Assembly: GCA_964437615.1 (NCBI GenBank)
Contig: CAYTHL010000011.1
Coordinates: forward strand, 1 to 32,896
Source of the DNA: RGIG4790 sp964437615
Lineage (GTDB): Bacteria; Bacillota; Clostridia; Christensenellales; UBA1242
DNA length: 32,896 nucleotides
Direction: 5' to 3'
Part shown: positions 22,898-31,357 of the stretch, in pieces
Position numbering within the stretch: position 1 is the first letter of the stretch
Layout of the letters: the number at the start of each line of letters is the position of its first letter
The notes under the pieces: model-generated
Databases searched by the model: none
What the model was told of the DNA's origin: nothing
Seen by the model: only the letters and a program-made list of their open reading frames with translations
Position numbers and translations under genes: made by a program

Positions 22898-23701
22898 TTA
22901 GGGCTTTTGCTTTTTTTGTTTAATTTGGGGGTTTAGTCCACTTTTTATAAGGCTGCCTTGCAAAGGGCCATTGGCGCTATAAGATAGGCTATCGGGGTTT
23001 ATTTCGCCAATGTATACGGGCGTGTTATCTATATGGTCTATGGCGGTGTAATAGTAGATGATGCCATTTTTTTGCGTTACTTTGTCCATACTTACATAAA
23101 CGCCGTGCAAATGCCCAAAAATGACAATATCTGTGCCAAATTCTTCTAAAAGTGCCGTAATTTCGTTGTCGTCTTTGTAGGAGTTAAAGGGCGGATAGTG
23201 TATTAGGCAGACAAGTTTATCCCCCTCCCCCCTAATTTTTTGAGCGCTTTGCAGGGTTAGTTTTAGGCGCTCAACTTCTCTTTTGTATAATTTTTCGTCT
23301 TGGCCAGAAAGAATTTTGCCGCGCCTTGGAACAGTCCAGCCCCTTGTGCCGCAAAAAACATAGTTGCCAATTTTTATGCTGTCGTTTTGAATTGCCGTTA
23401 TGCTTGGCGGCAAAATCTCACGCACGGCGGATATGCTTTTCCACCAGTACTCGTGGTTGCCCTTTATTACAATTTTTTTGCCGGGAAGTGCGTCTATCCA
23501 CTGCAAATCTGGAAGAGCTTCTTCTAGTTTCATGCCCCAACTTAGGTCGCCGGCGATGCAAACAATGTCATCTGAAGCAACTAGTCGCTGCCAATTTTCG
23601 GCAATTTTGCCCGTGTAGTTTGTCCAGCTGCCGCCAAAAACATCCATGGGTTTGTCGCACGCAAAACTTAGGTGCAAATCGCTAATCGCCCAAATCTTCA
23701 T
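22898..23701 (-). CDS. Metallophosphoesterase
   Basis: Calcineurin-type phosphoesterase, 267 residues from ATG 23701, chosen because AAGGGGGGC lies before it and the protein then begins at the first strand (MKIWAISDLHLS). The metal-binding motifs are all present: SDLHLS (D8 and H10), GDLSWG, GNHEYWW, the later LIHYPPF and GHLHGVY. The family includes phosphodiesterases, nucleotidases and phosphatases, and the substrate cannot be told here. It overlaps the end of ysxC by 20 bases, so the two are translationally linked; a functional tie to ribosome assembly is only possible. The C-terminus is Lys/Gln-rich and unstructured. Confidence 0.9.
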   Translation of the reverse strand: MKIWAISDLHLSFACDKPMDVFGGSWTNYTGKIAENWQRLVASDDIVCIAGDLSWGMKLEEALPDLQWIDALPGKKIVIKGNHEYWWKSISAVREILPPSITAIQNDSIKIGNYVFCGTRGWTVPRRGKILSGQDEKLYKREVERLKLTLQSAQKIRGEGDKLVCLIHYPPFNSYKDDNEITALLEEFGTDIVIFGHLHGVYVSMDKVTQKNGIIYYYTAIDHIDNTPVYIGEINPDSLSYSANGPLQGSLIKSGLNPQIKQKKQKP

Positions 23702-24410
23702 TTTTGCCCCCCTTTGTAGCCGCATTTTGTGTAGCATTCGCCCCACTTTGGATGTTTTTTTGTGTAGATTTCTCGTTGCTTACTTCATCGCTTGCCCTGG
23801 CAATTTTTTCTGGGCAAATAAACTGCCACAAGCGGCTTAAAATTTGCTGCTTGCCCTGCCGTGTTTGGCTGCTAGACACAATTATGTTGCCCTTGCCAAC
23901 TTTTAGCGCGGCGGCAATGTCTGTAATGGCCTTATCTACTTGGGATTTTGATAGTTTATCCGCCTTGGTTGCAACTATTGTTACGCTTAAATTTTTGCGG
24001 AACAAAAAGTCAAACATAATGTGGTCTTGTAAGCTTGGCAAATGCCTAATATCCAGCAGCAAGATTACGCATTTTAGGTTGTTTGCCGTGGCAAAATAGT
24101 CTTCTATCATTTGCTTCCAGCGGTTTTGCTCGGCGGTGCTTACCTTGGCAAAGCCATAGCCCGGCAAGTCGGTAAAAACAAACTTTTTGCGCACAGCGCC
24201 GCTTGCAACAGTAAACTCAAAATAGTTAATTAGCCTAGTTCGGCCGGGCGTGCTGCTTGTTTTTGCCAGTTTTTTACTGTTAGAAATCATGTTTAAAAAG
24301 CTAGACTTTCCTACATTACTGCGCCCCACCACGGCAATTTGCGGCAAAGAAAAGCTCAGTGCTTGACCACTAGATTGGCTTTGCAAAAACCTTGCCGAAA
24401 TTATTTCCAT
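23682..24410 (-). CDS. ysxC: Ribosome biogenesis GTPase YsxC/EngB
   Basis: Essential GTPase for late 50S subunit assembly. Seen: G1 GRSNVGKSS (about 29-37), TPGRT (about 54-58), G3 DLPGYGFA (about 80-87), G4 TKADK and G5 SS. It carries a C-terminal tail of about 40 residues (Glu, Ser, Asn, Lys-rich) beyond the usual end. I choose ATG 24410 (242 residues). There is no ribosome site before it, and the promoter's -10 box ends only six bases upstream, so the mRNA may start at or one base before the AUG. Unlike in Bacillus, lon genes do not separate it from clpX. Confidence 0.94.
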   Translation of the reverse strand: MEIISARFLQSQSSGQALSFSLPQIAVVGRSNVGKSSFLNMISNSKKLAKTSSTPGRTRLINYFEFTVASGAVRKKFVFTDLPGYGFAKVSTAEQNRWKQMIEDYFATANNLKCVILLLDIRHLPSLQDHIMFDFLFRKNLSVTIVATKADKLSKSQVDKAITDIAAALKVGKGNIIVSSSQTRQGKQQILSRLWQFICPEKIARASDEVSNEKSTQKNIQSGANATQNAATKGGKNEDLGD

Positions 24411-24416
24411 AAACAC

Positions 24417-24445
24417 ATTCTACCACACCCTCAAAATAAATGCAA
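24417..24445 (-). promoter_or_regulatory. ysxC: Promoter of ysxC, start point at the AUG
   Basis: Minus strand: -35 TTGCAT (24440-24445), 17-base spacer, -10 TAGAAT (24417-24422). A start point six or seven bases past the -10 falls at 24411-24410, the A of the ATG, which predicts a leaderless mRNA. Confidence 0.6.
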
Positions 24446-24490
24446 TCTTATTTTTTGTAGATGAGCAAGAATTTAGCTGGTAAAAGTTGC

Positions 24491-24535
24491 AAAAACCTAA
24501 AAAAACATAGTTTAAACTATGCTTTTTAGGTTTTA
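24491..24535 (-). terminator. Terminator behind clpX
   Basis: The 16-base perfect palindrome CATAGTTTAAACTATG (24506-24521) is followed on the minus strand by seven T. Outer arms AAAACCTAAAAA and TTTTTAGGTTTT extend the stem to over 40 bases. It separates clpX from the ysxC promoter. Confidence 0.85.
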
Positions 24536-24553
24536 ATGTAAATTACTGTGCCT

Positions 24554-25843
24554 TTATGCGGTTTGGGTGTCGTCTTGCTTGGCGGTGTCGGTGGCTGGCT
24601 CGGGCTTTTTGAAAGTTTCCACATCTATTTTGCCTTTGCTGTCTAGGTCTACCACCACTTTGCCAATGCTTGGGTCGCTAGGCGCAGAGTACATTATTGG
24701 AAGCATGGTGTCTTCTATAATGCTCCTTAGCCCTCTTGCCCCCGTCTGCAGTTTTATGGCTTGCTTTGCAAAATAGCTGATGGCAGCATCGCTAAACTGC
24801 AATTCTATGCCGTCCATGCTTAGCATCTTTTTATACTGCTTAACTAGTGCATTTTTTGGCTCGGTGAGTATTTTAACCAAGCTTTGCTCGTCAAGTTCTT
24901 TTAGACTGACAATTATTGGTATCCTGCCCACAAACTCTGGAATTAAGCCATATTTTGTTAGGTCGTGAGGTTTAACTTGGGCAAGCAGTTCGTCATTAGA
25001 CTTTTTGCTTAAAGCCGTAATTTTGCTTCCAAAACCTAAGCTGTCGTCACTTTTGCCGCTCTCTTTTATAATTTTATCTAGCCCAACAAAAGCACCGCCA
25101 CAAATAAACAAAATATTGGTGGTGTCTATTGGAATGCACTCCTGATTAGGGTGCTTTCTGCCGCCTTGCGGTGGAACATTGCTAACGGTGCCTTCCATAA
25201 TTTTTAAAAGCGCCTGCTGCACGCCCTCGCCCGAAACATCACGGGTAATTGATGTGTTTTCCATGCTTTTGCGTGCAATTTTGTCTATTTCGTCTATATA
25301 TACTATGCCACGCTCGGCACGTGCCACGTCGTAATCTGCCGCTTGAATAAGCTTTAGCAAGATATTTTCTACGTCTTCGCCAACATAGCCCGCTTGGGTT
25401 AAACTTGTTGCATCGGCGGTAGCAAACGGAACATCCAAAATTTTTGCAAGCGTTCTTGCAAGCAAGGTTTTGCCGCAGCCGGTTGGACCAAGCATAAGTA
25501 CGTTGCTCTTTTCTAATTCTACATTGTTTGTGCTATTTTTGCCGTTTTCTAGGCTATAATTTATGCGTTTGTAGTGATTGTACACGCTAACGGCAAGCAC
25601 TTCCTTTGCCTTGTCTTGCCCAACTATATAACTGTCTAGTTCGGCCTTAATTTCGGCAGGTTTTGGCAGTTTTAGTCTTTGTTGTTTGCGGTTTTTGCGG
25701 GCAGATTCTTGCAAAATTTCTGAACAAATTTTTACGCAGTCTTCGCAAATGCAGACGCTGCCAGTTGGGTTTTCGATAGATTGTCTAAACTGACCCTTTG
25801 GTCTACCGCAAAAGGCGCATGAGCCCTGTTGTTTATCTTCCAT
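24554..25843 (-). CDS. clpX: ATP-dependent Clp protease ATP-binding subunit ClpX
   Basis: AAA+ unfoldase that feeds substrates to ClpP. All 429 residues fit the family: N-terminal zinc-binding domain (C9, C12, C33, C36), Walker A GPTGCGKT (about 118-125), pore-loop segment AGYVGEDVENIL, Walker B YIDEID, and sensor motifs near RGLRSIIEDTML. The ClpP-docking loop reads LGFGS where IGFG is commonest. The tail (about 20 residues, KKPEPATDTAKQDDTQTA) is polar and variable. AGGAG precedes ATG 25843, seven bases behind the clpP stop, and a terminator follows at 24491-24535. Confidence 0.98.
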   Translation of the reverse strand: MEDKQQGSCAFCGRPKGQFRQSIENPTGSVCICEDCVKICSEILQESARKNRKQQRLKLPKPAEIKAELDSYIVGQDKAKEVLAVSVYNHYKRINYSLENGKNSTNNVELEKSNVLMLGPTGCGKTLLARTLAKILDVPFATADATSLTQAGYVGEDVENILLKLIQAADYDVARAERGIVYIDEIDKIARKSMENTSITRDVSGEGVQQALLKIMEGTVSNVPPQGGRKHPNQECIPIDTTNILFICGGAFVGLDKIIKESGKSDDSLGFGSKITALSKKSNDELLAQVKPHDLTKYGLIPEFVGRIPIIVSLKELDEQSLVKILTEPKNALVKQYKKMLSMDGIELQFSDAAISYFAKQAIKLQTGARGLRSIIEDTMLPIMYSAPSDPSIGKVVVDLDSKGKIDVETFKKPEPATDTAKQDDTQTA

Positions 25844-25850
25844 AAATCTC

Positions 25851-26444
25851 CTAACGCTTGTTAAATATGTTGTCTATTAGTCCGTATTTTTTGGCCTCGT
25901 CCGCAGTCATGTAATTATCGCGGTCGGTGTCTTTTTCTATTTGCTCAATTGATTGCCCAGATGCTTCTGCCAAAATTTTATTCATCTTCTTTTTGGTTTT
26001 TAAAATGTGTTCGGCGTGAATTTTTATATCGCTGGCTTGACCAGATAATCCGCCAAGCAGTGGCTGATGTATCATCACTTCGGCGTTAGGCAAAGCGCTA
26101 CGCTTGCCCTTTGTACCACACGCAAGCAGCACAGATGCCATGCTGGCAGCAAGCCCTACGCACACCGTGTGAACGTCGCATTTTATATAGTTCATAGTAT
26201 CAAAAATTGCCATACCAGCAGTTATTGACCCCCCCGGACTGTTTATATACATCATAATGTCCTTGTCTGGGTCCTTGCCCTCTAGGTAAATAAGTTGCGC
26301 AATGATTGTGTTTGCAAGCAAGTCGTCAATTTCGCCCGACAAAAACACTATTCTGTCTTCTAGCAGACGGCTGTAAATGTCGTAACTACGCTCACCATGG
26401 TTGGTCTGCTCTATTACATATGGCATTGATAAATTTTTTTCCAT
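25851..26444 (-). CDS. clpP: ATP-dependent Clp protease proteolytic subunit ClpP
   Basis: Serine protease forming the barrel that degrades proteins delivered by ClpX or ClpC. The 197 residues match the family. Catalytic Ser101 is in GLAASMASVLL, His126 in AEVMIHQPL, and the Asp in DTDRD (172-176). N-terminal residues before the mature IYSRLLEDRIVFL form the usual short propeptide. AAGGAG precedes ATG 26444. It lies between tig and clpX, 64 bases behind tig, so tig-clpP-clpX probably form one transcript from the promoter at 27888-27916. No CtsR or HrcA-like operator is seen upstream. Confidence 0.98.
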   Translation of the reverse strand: MEKNLSMPYVIEQTNHGERSYDIYSRLLEDRIVFLSGEIDDLLANTIIAQLIYLEGKDPDKDIMMYINSPGGSITAGMAIFDTMNYIKCDVHTVCVGLAASMASVLLACGTKGKRSALPNAEVMIHQPLLGGLSGQASDIKIHAEHILKTKKKMNKILAEASGQSIEQIEKDTDRDNYMTADEAKKYGLIDNIFNKR

Positions 26445-26508
26445 ATTTACTCCTTAATTTTGTAATTAATAGTTGTTTGCATTGCTTTAAAATAGCTAAT
26501 AGCCGCCT

Positions 26509-27825
26509 TTATTTGTTGTCGTGGCAACCGCAGTCGTCTACGGTTATATTATTTAACTGTTTAAGTAGTTTTATAACTTTTTCGCTAACTATATTATTTT
26601 TAATCATACTCTCTTGGTTAGCGTTCATGGTCTTTTTTACCTCGGCAACTTTTTTGCCCATGTGTTTAGCAAGTTCTTCTAGTTTTGCGTCAATTTCTTC
26701 TTTGGTTGCTTCAATATTCTCTTTTTTGATAATTTCTTCTAGAACTAGGCTAGTTTTAACGCTTTCTTTGGCTTCTTTTTCGCGCGATTTGCGGTATTCT
26801 TCTTTGGTTGTTCCCATGTACTGCAAATATTGCTCAAATTTTAGACCCTGATAAGACAATCTGTCGGTTATGTCCTGAACAAAGGCGTCTAGCTGGCTTT
26901 CTACCATAGCTTGCGGAATGTCCACCTTAGCAGCTGCAACAACTTTGCCGATAAGCTCGTCTTCTACCCTATGAGTTTCGGCATGCTTTTTGCTGTGCAA
27001 GATTTCTTCTTTGATGTTGTTTTTAAGTTCGGCTAGGGTGTTAAACTCGCTTACATCGCTTGCAAACTTGTCGTCTAGTTTTGGCAATTCTTTTTGACGA
27101 ATACCTAGTAGTTTAACTTTAAACACAGCAGGCTTGCCAGCAAGGTCGGCCGCATGATATTTCTCTGGAAAGGTTACATTTATGTCCTTTTCTTCGCCAA
27201 TTTTCATGCCAACCATTTGCTCCTCAAAGCCTTCTATAAAGCTGTGAGAGCCAAGCTCTAACTCCTGATTTTTTGCGGTGCCGCCAGCAAAAGCCACGCC
27301 GTTTACACTGCCGCTATAATCTAGGTTAATTAGGTCGCCATTTTGTGCAGGCCTATCTTTAACTTCGGTATATCTTGCTTGCTTTTCTTGCATGCTAGCA
27401 AGTTCTCTTTTAATCTCGGCGTCGGTAACTTTAATTTCTTTTGGTTCAATTTTGATGCCAGTGTACTCGCCAAGAGTAACTTCTGGCAAAAGTGTGATAG
27501 TTGCTGTAAACTCTACACCCTTTTCGGTAAAGCTTTTAACTTCTATGTCGGGGTAGTCTACCGGAAACAGCTGAGTTTCCTTGTCTAGCATTTCTTTATA
27601 TAGCCTTGGGCAAGCGTCATTAAATGCGTCTTCGTAAAACATATACTCGCCATAGGTTTGCTCTAATACCTTTCTTGGCACCTTGCCTTGACGAAAGCCC
27701 TCTTTTTTATATTTGCCCTTATTTTTTTGATAGGCCTTTTCTACCTCTGCCTCCCACTCGTCAGCTGTTAAGTTAAATGTAACCACAACCTGATTTTTTT
27801 TCTTTTCTCCAACTTTGTATTCCAT
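26509..27825 (-). CDS. tig: Trigger factor
   Basis: Ribosome-bound chaperone and prolyl isomerase that meets nascent chains at the exit tunnel. The 438 residues have the three expected parts: ribosome-binding domain with GFRQGKVPR (about 43-51), FKBP-type isomerase domain (about 150-245, GDLINLDYSG and the FIEGFEEQMVGMKIGEE block), and helical C-terminal chaperone arms. The last residues VDDCGCHDNK add a Cys-x-Cys-His tail, a minor oddity. AAAGGAGA precedes ATG 27825. It leads the tig-clpP-clpX run. Confidence 0.97.
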   Translation of the reverse strand: MEYKVGEKKKNQVVVTFNLTADEWEAEVEKAYQKNKGKYKKEGFRQGKVPRKVLEQTYGEYMFYEDAFNDACPRLYKEMLDKETQLFPVDYPDIEVKSFTEKGVEFTATITLLPEVTLGEYTGIKIEPKEIKVTDAEIKRELASMQEKQARYTEVKDRPAQNGDLINLDYSGSVNGVAFAGGTAKNQELELGSHSFIEGFEEQMVGMKIGEEKDINVTFPEKYHAADLAGKPAVFKVKLLGIRQKELPKLDDKFASDVSEFNTLAELKNNIKEEILHSKKHAETHRVEDELIGKVVAAAKVDIPQAMVESQLDAFVQDITDRLSYQGLKFEQYLQYMGTTKEEYRKSREKEAKESVKTSLVLEEIIKKENIEATKEEIDAKLEELAKHMGKKVAEVKKTMNANQESMIKNNIVSEKVIKLLKQLNNITVDDCGCHDNK

Positions 27826-27887
27826 AAAATCTCCTTTGTTTGTTAAGTATTTGGCTTTATTATTATGCCGCTTTTACTTACCATAAT

Positions 27888-27916
27888 ATATTAAATATTA
27901 TTTACAATTTTGTCAA
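27888..27916 (-). promoter_or_regulatory. Promoter of tig-clpP-clpX
   Basis: Minus strand: consensus -35 TTGACA (27911-27916), 17-base spacer, -10 TAATAT (27888-27893), leaving a leader of about 55 bases before tig. Confidence 0.8.
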
Positions 27917-28023
27917 GTAAACTCTGCCACAACTTGGGTAAAATAGTGTAGAATTTTGACAAAATTATAAGTTGTGTTAACTAAAACTAAAAAAATATTG
28001 CAATTTTATAAATTTTTTGCAAC

Positions 28024-28077
28024 AAAAAAGCCCGCTAAATTTGCAATAATTTTGTTTTTTTGCAAACCATGCGGACT
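28024..28077 (-). terminator. Terminator behind the small membrane protein genes
   Basis: Minus strand: AGTCCGC (28071-28077) pairs with GCGGGCT (28029-28035) with one G-T pair, with an inner TTTGCAA/TTGCAAA helix, then six T (28024-28029). It lies eight bases past the stop at 28085. Confidence 0.88.
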
Positions 28078-28084
28078 AAAACTA

Positions 28085-28462
28085 TTAAATTACTGTAAAC
28101 GCTTTTACTTCGTAACCTATTAGGGTTGCCCATGCAAACAGTGCAAAGGCAAAGGTTATTATTGCTTGCAGTACCGATTTTACGCGCTCTTTTTTGGGAC
28201 TAATTATTTCTACGCTGCTAGATGCCGAAAGTTCGGCATAAGCGGCCTTTTTAACTCTGCGACTAGCCGCATAAATTTCGATGCAATTAAAGGTTGAAAC
28301 CAGCGCCGCCGCCGTAAAACCTACACTATAAAAGGCTAGGCAGCAACTTACTACCGAAAACTCAAAAATTTGCGTTACAAACTGCAAAACTATTACCGAA
28401 ATTGTTGCTGCAATTAGCATTGCATACTGCAAAAAATTGCATAGTTTAATAAATTGCTTCAT
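28085..28462 (-). CDS. Small membrane protein of unknown function
   Basis: A 125-residue protein with three likely membrane spans (about 12-32, 37-60 and 98-120) and a basic loop between spans two and three (SRRVKKAAYAEL then SPKKERVKS), which should face the cytosol. AGGGGC precedes ATG 28462. It starts 11 bases after the stop of another small membrane protein (28474-28740), so they probably act together or at least share an mRNA. A terminator follows directly. I recognise no family. Confidence 0.75.
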   Translation of the reverse strand: MKQFIKLCNFLQYAMLIAATISVIVLQFVTQIFEFSVVSCCLAFYSVGFTAAALVSTFNCIEIYAASRRVKKAAYAELSASSSVEIISPKKERVKSVLQAIITFAFALFAWATLIGYEVKAFTVI

Positions 28463-28473
28463 TTTAGCCCCTA

Positions 28474-28740
28474 CTAATTAATCACATAAGAAATAATAAT
28501 TAGTACTATTGCGACTACCCAGACAATCCAAAGCCAAACATTCTTTTTGTGAGCAATGTAAAAGAAAGATACAACACACACAACCAAATATGCAATTACA
28601 TTGGCAATAATAGTAAGCGCGCTTGCAACTTGCCCCAATGCCCCAATTTTACCAAGGCAAAGAGATATACCTATTAAAATTACCGCGATAAATGCACACA
28701 GATTAATAAGCCATCCAGAACTTTTTGCTGCTTTTGCCAT
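28474..28740 (-). CDS. Small membrane protein of unknown function
   Basis: An 88-residue very hydrophobic protein with three predicted spans (about 10-30, 36-62 and 68-87), separated by short loops, one with HKKN. AAAAGGAGAATAAGTT before ATG 28740 is a strong ribosome site. It is the first of two small membrane genes; no clear promoter is seen in the 149 bases upstream, although the stretch is long enough to hold one. No family recognised. Confidence 0.75.
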   Translation of the reverse strand: MAKAAKSSGWLINLCAFIAVILIGISLCLGKIGALGQVASALTIIANVIAYLVVCVVSFFYIAHKKNVWLWIVWVVAIVLIIISYVIN

Positions 28741-28889
28741 AACTTATTCTCCTTTTGTTTAGTTTAGGGGTATTTTGCCGCAAAATTGCTACTTTTTTAG
28801 CAAAACTGTCGAAGCCTACCCTACAAACTATTTTATGCTAGTAGTTTATCATAATAAAATGCTTTTGCCAACTTTTTTTGGTTTGGTTT

Positions 28890-29909
28890 TTAGATTTTCT
28901 TAAGTTTTTTTAGCGTATCTGCAAAATAACTAGGCAACGCGCATTCAAACACCATTCTTTTGCCAGTTTTAGGGTGGTCTAATTCTAGTTTATACGCGTG
29001 TAGCAGTTGCCCGCCAAGATTAAACTTTTGTTTAGCATAACCATAGATTTTGTCGCCAACCACGGGGTGACCAATATATTTGGCATGCACCCTTATTTGA
29101 TGGGTTCTGCCGGTATCTAAAATAAACTCTACTAGCGTGTAGTTGATGTATTTTTCTACAACTTTGTAGTGCGTTTTGGCAGGTTTGCCAGCATCTACAA
29201 CAGCCATTTGCTTGCGATCTCGCGGATTGCGGCCAATATTTGCCTCTATGGTGCCGCTATCTTGCGCCAAATTGCCTTCTAACAGCGCAAGATAGTGTCG
29301 ATGCGCCGTGCGCGACGCTATTTGCGCCGCCAAATTGTTATGTGCCTCGTTGGTTTTGGCAACCACTAATAATCCCGAAGTATCTTTGTCTATTCTGTGC
29401 ACAATGCCTGGGCGAATGCTGTTGCTGCCGTCGCTGAGCTTGCCAAAATGATATAATAGCGCGCTTACCAAAGTGTGCTGATAACTGCCCGGTGCGGGAT
29501 GCACAACCATGCCTTGCGGCTTGTTTATAACGGCCATATCCTCGTCTTCATATACAATTTCTAACTCTATGTCTTCGGGAAGCACCTCGCTAAGACGGCC
29601 ATCTTGGCTAAATTTTAATACAATTTTGTCGCCGTGCTTTATCTCTTGCCCCGCTTTGTTTGCAGTTTTGCCATTTACCTCTACTCCGCCGCCCTCTATT
29701 TGCAACTTTATCTGCGAGCGCGTCCAGCCGCTTAAATTATCTGCTAAAAATTTGTCTAGCCTTGCCTTGCCAGTATCCTCTACAATAATGGTATCTTCTA
29801 GTGCCAACACAGGAACACTAATAGGCTTGCCAGCTTTGAGTGCGTTTGAAAAATTTTGGCCGTTATCTATAAGAATTTTACTGCTTTTGCTATTCTTTTG
29901 CTTGGTCAT
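28890..29909 (-). CDS. RluD-type pseudouridine synthase with S4 domain
   Basis: Modifies uridines in 23S rRNA (by analogy with RluD) to pseudouridine. The 339 residues comprise a 45-residue lead of no known domain, an S4 RNA-binding domain (about 50-110, RLDKFLADNLSGWTRSQIKLQIEGGGVEVNGK), and the catalytic domain with MAVINKPQGMVVHPAPG, GIVHRIDKDTSGLLVVAKT (catalytic Asp in HRIDKDT) and LDTGRTHQIRVH. The lead is unusual in length. ATG 29909 is supported by AAAGGAGAGCTC and overlaps the lspA 3' end by 20 bases. The lspA-rluD-type pair is a common order in Firmicutes. Confidence 0.93.
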   Translation of the reverse strand: MTKQKNSKSSKILIDNGQNFSNALKAGKPISVPVLALEDTIIVEDTGKARLDKFLADNLSGWTRSQIKLQIEGGGVEVNGKTANKAGQEIKHGDKIVLKFSQDGRLSEVLPEDIELEIVYEDEDMAVINKPQGMVVHPAPGSYQHTLVSALLYHFGKLSDGSNSIRPGIVHRIDKDTSGLLVVAKTNEAHNNLAAQIASRTAHRHYLALLEGNLAQDSGTIEANIGRNPRDRKQMAVVDAGKPAKTHYKVVEKYINYTLVEFILDTGRTHQIRVHAKYIGHPVVGDKIYGYAKQKFNLGGQLLHAYKLELDHPKTGKRMVFECALPSYFADTLKKLKKI

Positions 29910-30417
29910 TTTTTGAGCTCTCCTTTGGGTCTTCTTTTACAATCTCCTTGCGGGCAGATTTTACAATCCCAATTATAAAGAAAATTACCAAAACTACGGC
30001 GCCGATGCTAACAAATGTGTCTGCAAAGTTAAAAATTGCATAGTTTATGCTCTTAAAGTATATAAAGTCACGAACGCCGCCCAAGACAATGCGGTCTATT
30101 AAGTTGCCGACGGCGCCACCAAGAATTAGCGCCAGCCCAACCTTGGCGCCAACATTTAGCCCCCACTTATTACTTATCAGTAAATAAATAATTAGCGCGC
30201 TAGCAAGCACGGCCACCAAGATAAAAAACCACGTTTTGCCGCTAAGCATGCTAAAGGCGGCGCCGGTGTTAAAGCTGGTTTGAATCCACAAAAAATCGCC
30301 AATTAAAGAAAAACTTTTGCCGTATAGCCAAAATTTAGTTAATTGGTCTACGCCAATGACCACTCCGGCTATTAAAAAATAGATAAATACTAATAAAATT
30401 TGGGGACATTTTTTCAT
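29890..30417 (-). CDS. lspA: Lipoprotein signal peptidase
   Basis: Aspartyl protease in the membrane that removes signal peptides from lipidated prolipoproteins; the large lipoprotein at 13610-16354 would be a client. 175 residues, four membrane spans. Catalytic Asp108 lies in GNLIDRI and Asp133 in FNFADTFVSIG; VDQLTKFWL and FNTGAAFSM are also typical. The charged tail (about 25 residues, Lys/Glu) is longer than usual. ATG 30417 has no clear ribosome site; a weak promoter (TTGATT, 16 bases, TATGAT at 30433-30460) predicts a leader of only about ten bases. Confidence 0.96.
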   Translation of the reverse strand: MKKCPQILLVFIYFLIAGVVIGVDQLTKFWLYGKSFSLIGDFLWIQTSFNTGAAFSMLSGKTWFFILVAVLASALIIYLLISNKWGLNVGAKVGLALILGGAVGNLIDRIVLGGVRDFIYFKSINYAIFNFADTFVSIGAVVLVIFFIIGIVKSARKEIVKEDPKESSKNDQAKE

Positions 30418-30432
30418 TTCTAACCATAATAT

Positions 30433-30460
30433 ATCATAAAATAAAGATAATTTTAATCAA
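30433..30460 (-). promoter_or_regulatory. lspA: Possible promoter of lspA
   Basis: Minus strand: -35 TTGATT (30455-30460), 16-base spacer, -10 TATGAT (30433-30438). The surrounding DNA is very AT-rich, so chance matches are likely. Back to back with the promoter of the gene at 30571. Confidence 0.4.
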
Positions 30461-30507
30461 TATTAATAAAAAAGTTAATATTTTTTAAATTTTTTTTAGA
30501 AAAGATA

Positions 30508-30536
30508 TTGAAATTGCTAAAATTTTGTAGTACAAT
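30508..30536 (+). promoter_or_regulatory. Promoter of the orphan gene at 30571
   Basis: -35 TTGAAA (30508-30513), 17-base spacer, -10 TACAAT (30531-30536), 34 bases before the start codon. Confidence 0.75.
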
Positions 30537-30570
30537 GTGCTTAATAAGATTACCCAAAAGGAGATAAGTT

Positions 30571-31149
30571 ATGTCAAAGCAATATTATATTAGTTATAGC
30601 GCACAGAGAGATGGTAAAAACGAAGATATTGCTCAAACAGAATTTCTTGGTATTAGAGCAAGAGCGCTAGAAAAACCTACTGACGAGTATATTGACGATC
30701 CTAATAAAAGTAAAGCAAAAACTTTTTGCGATGATTTACAATTTTATCCAGCATTTCAAAAAGTTGGCAATGAATACCGTTTCAAAGTACATTGCCCTTG
30801 CATTAAAGGTGGTAAGTTTGTATTTGATGAGTATCCACTTTTAAACGGAAAAAAATACGTAAGCGTTCCTGCAAGGCAGATAGATGACACTCGCAAGTTT
30901 TCTCAAATTGAATTAAAATTTGCACCAGCTGACGGCGGCAGACCAGTTACTTTTAAAATTACCATTGGTCTGTTTGATATGAAAGAAATAGTAACAAAAG
31001 TATTAAATAAAGATAAAAACAGGTGGGAAGAATTTACTTACTACGAATTTGAAAATTTAGAAGATAAAGAATATGCAACAGACTTTTACGCAAACACAAC
31101 TTTCCACAAACCTCCAAAAGAAAGACCAGCGCAGTTTGAAAATGACTAA
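30571..31149 (+). CDS. Unknown protein, plus-strand orphan
   Basis: A 192-residue protein I do not recognise. AAAAGGAG lies seven bases before ATG 30571, and a promoter and terminator frame it as a single-gene unit. It has no signal peptide or membrane span. The content of Tyr, Phe, Lys and Asp with short alternating stretches (YYISYSAQRDG, YRFKVHCPC, RPVTFKITIGLFD) suggests a beta-rich domain, with three Cys (53, 75, 77). The C-terminus is charged and probably disordered (HKPPKERPAQFEND). It converges on the orphan gene at 31358-31792; both look accessory, being unlike the surrounding housekeeping genes and set beside the rRNA operon. Confidence 0.82.
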   Translation: MSKQYYISYSAQRDGKNEDIAQTEFLGIRARALEKPTDEYIDDPNKSKAKTFCDDLQFYPAFQKVGNEYRFKVHCPCIKGGKFVFDEYPLLNGKKYVSVPARQIDDTRKFSQIELKFAPADGGRPVTFKITIGLFDMKEIVTKVLNKDKNRWEEFTYYEFENLEDKEYATDFYANTTFHKPPKERPAQFEND

Positions 31150-31158
31150 AAACAACAT

Positions 31159-31187
31159 AATCCCTAGATATTTCTAGGGATTTATTT
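31159..31187 (+). terminator. Terminator of the plus-strand orphan gene
   Basis: AATCCCTAGA-TATT-TCTAGGGATT, a 10-base perfect stem (31159-31182), then TATTT. The T run is broken, so it may be moderate in strength. Confidence 0.75.
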
Positions 31188-31293
31188 ATGTCTTTTTTTA
31201 TATTTTTTGCCAAGTTGCACAATAAAGTAATAGCCTAGGCTTACAATTTTTTCTTAAACAAACTAGTTGCTGGTTATACAACAATTTTTGCAT

Positions 31294-31338
31294 AAAAAAA
31301 GTGAACCTATATTTGCTTAGCCTTTTGCAGTTCACTTT
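31294..31338 (-). terminator. Terminator of the minus-strand orphan gene
   Basis: Minus strand AAAGTGAAC and GTTCACTTT (31330-31338 and 31298-31306) pair over nine bases around a 23-base loop, followed by T at 31294-31300. It ends 20 bases past the stop codon. Confidence 0.75.
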
Positions 31339-31357
31339 ACAAAATATTTTTTATCTT

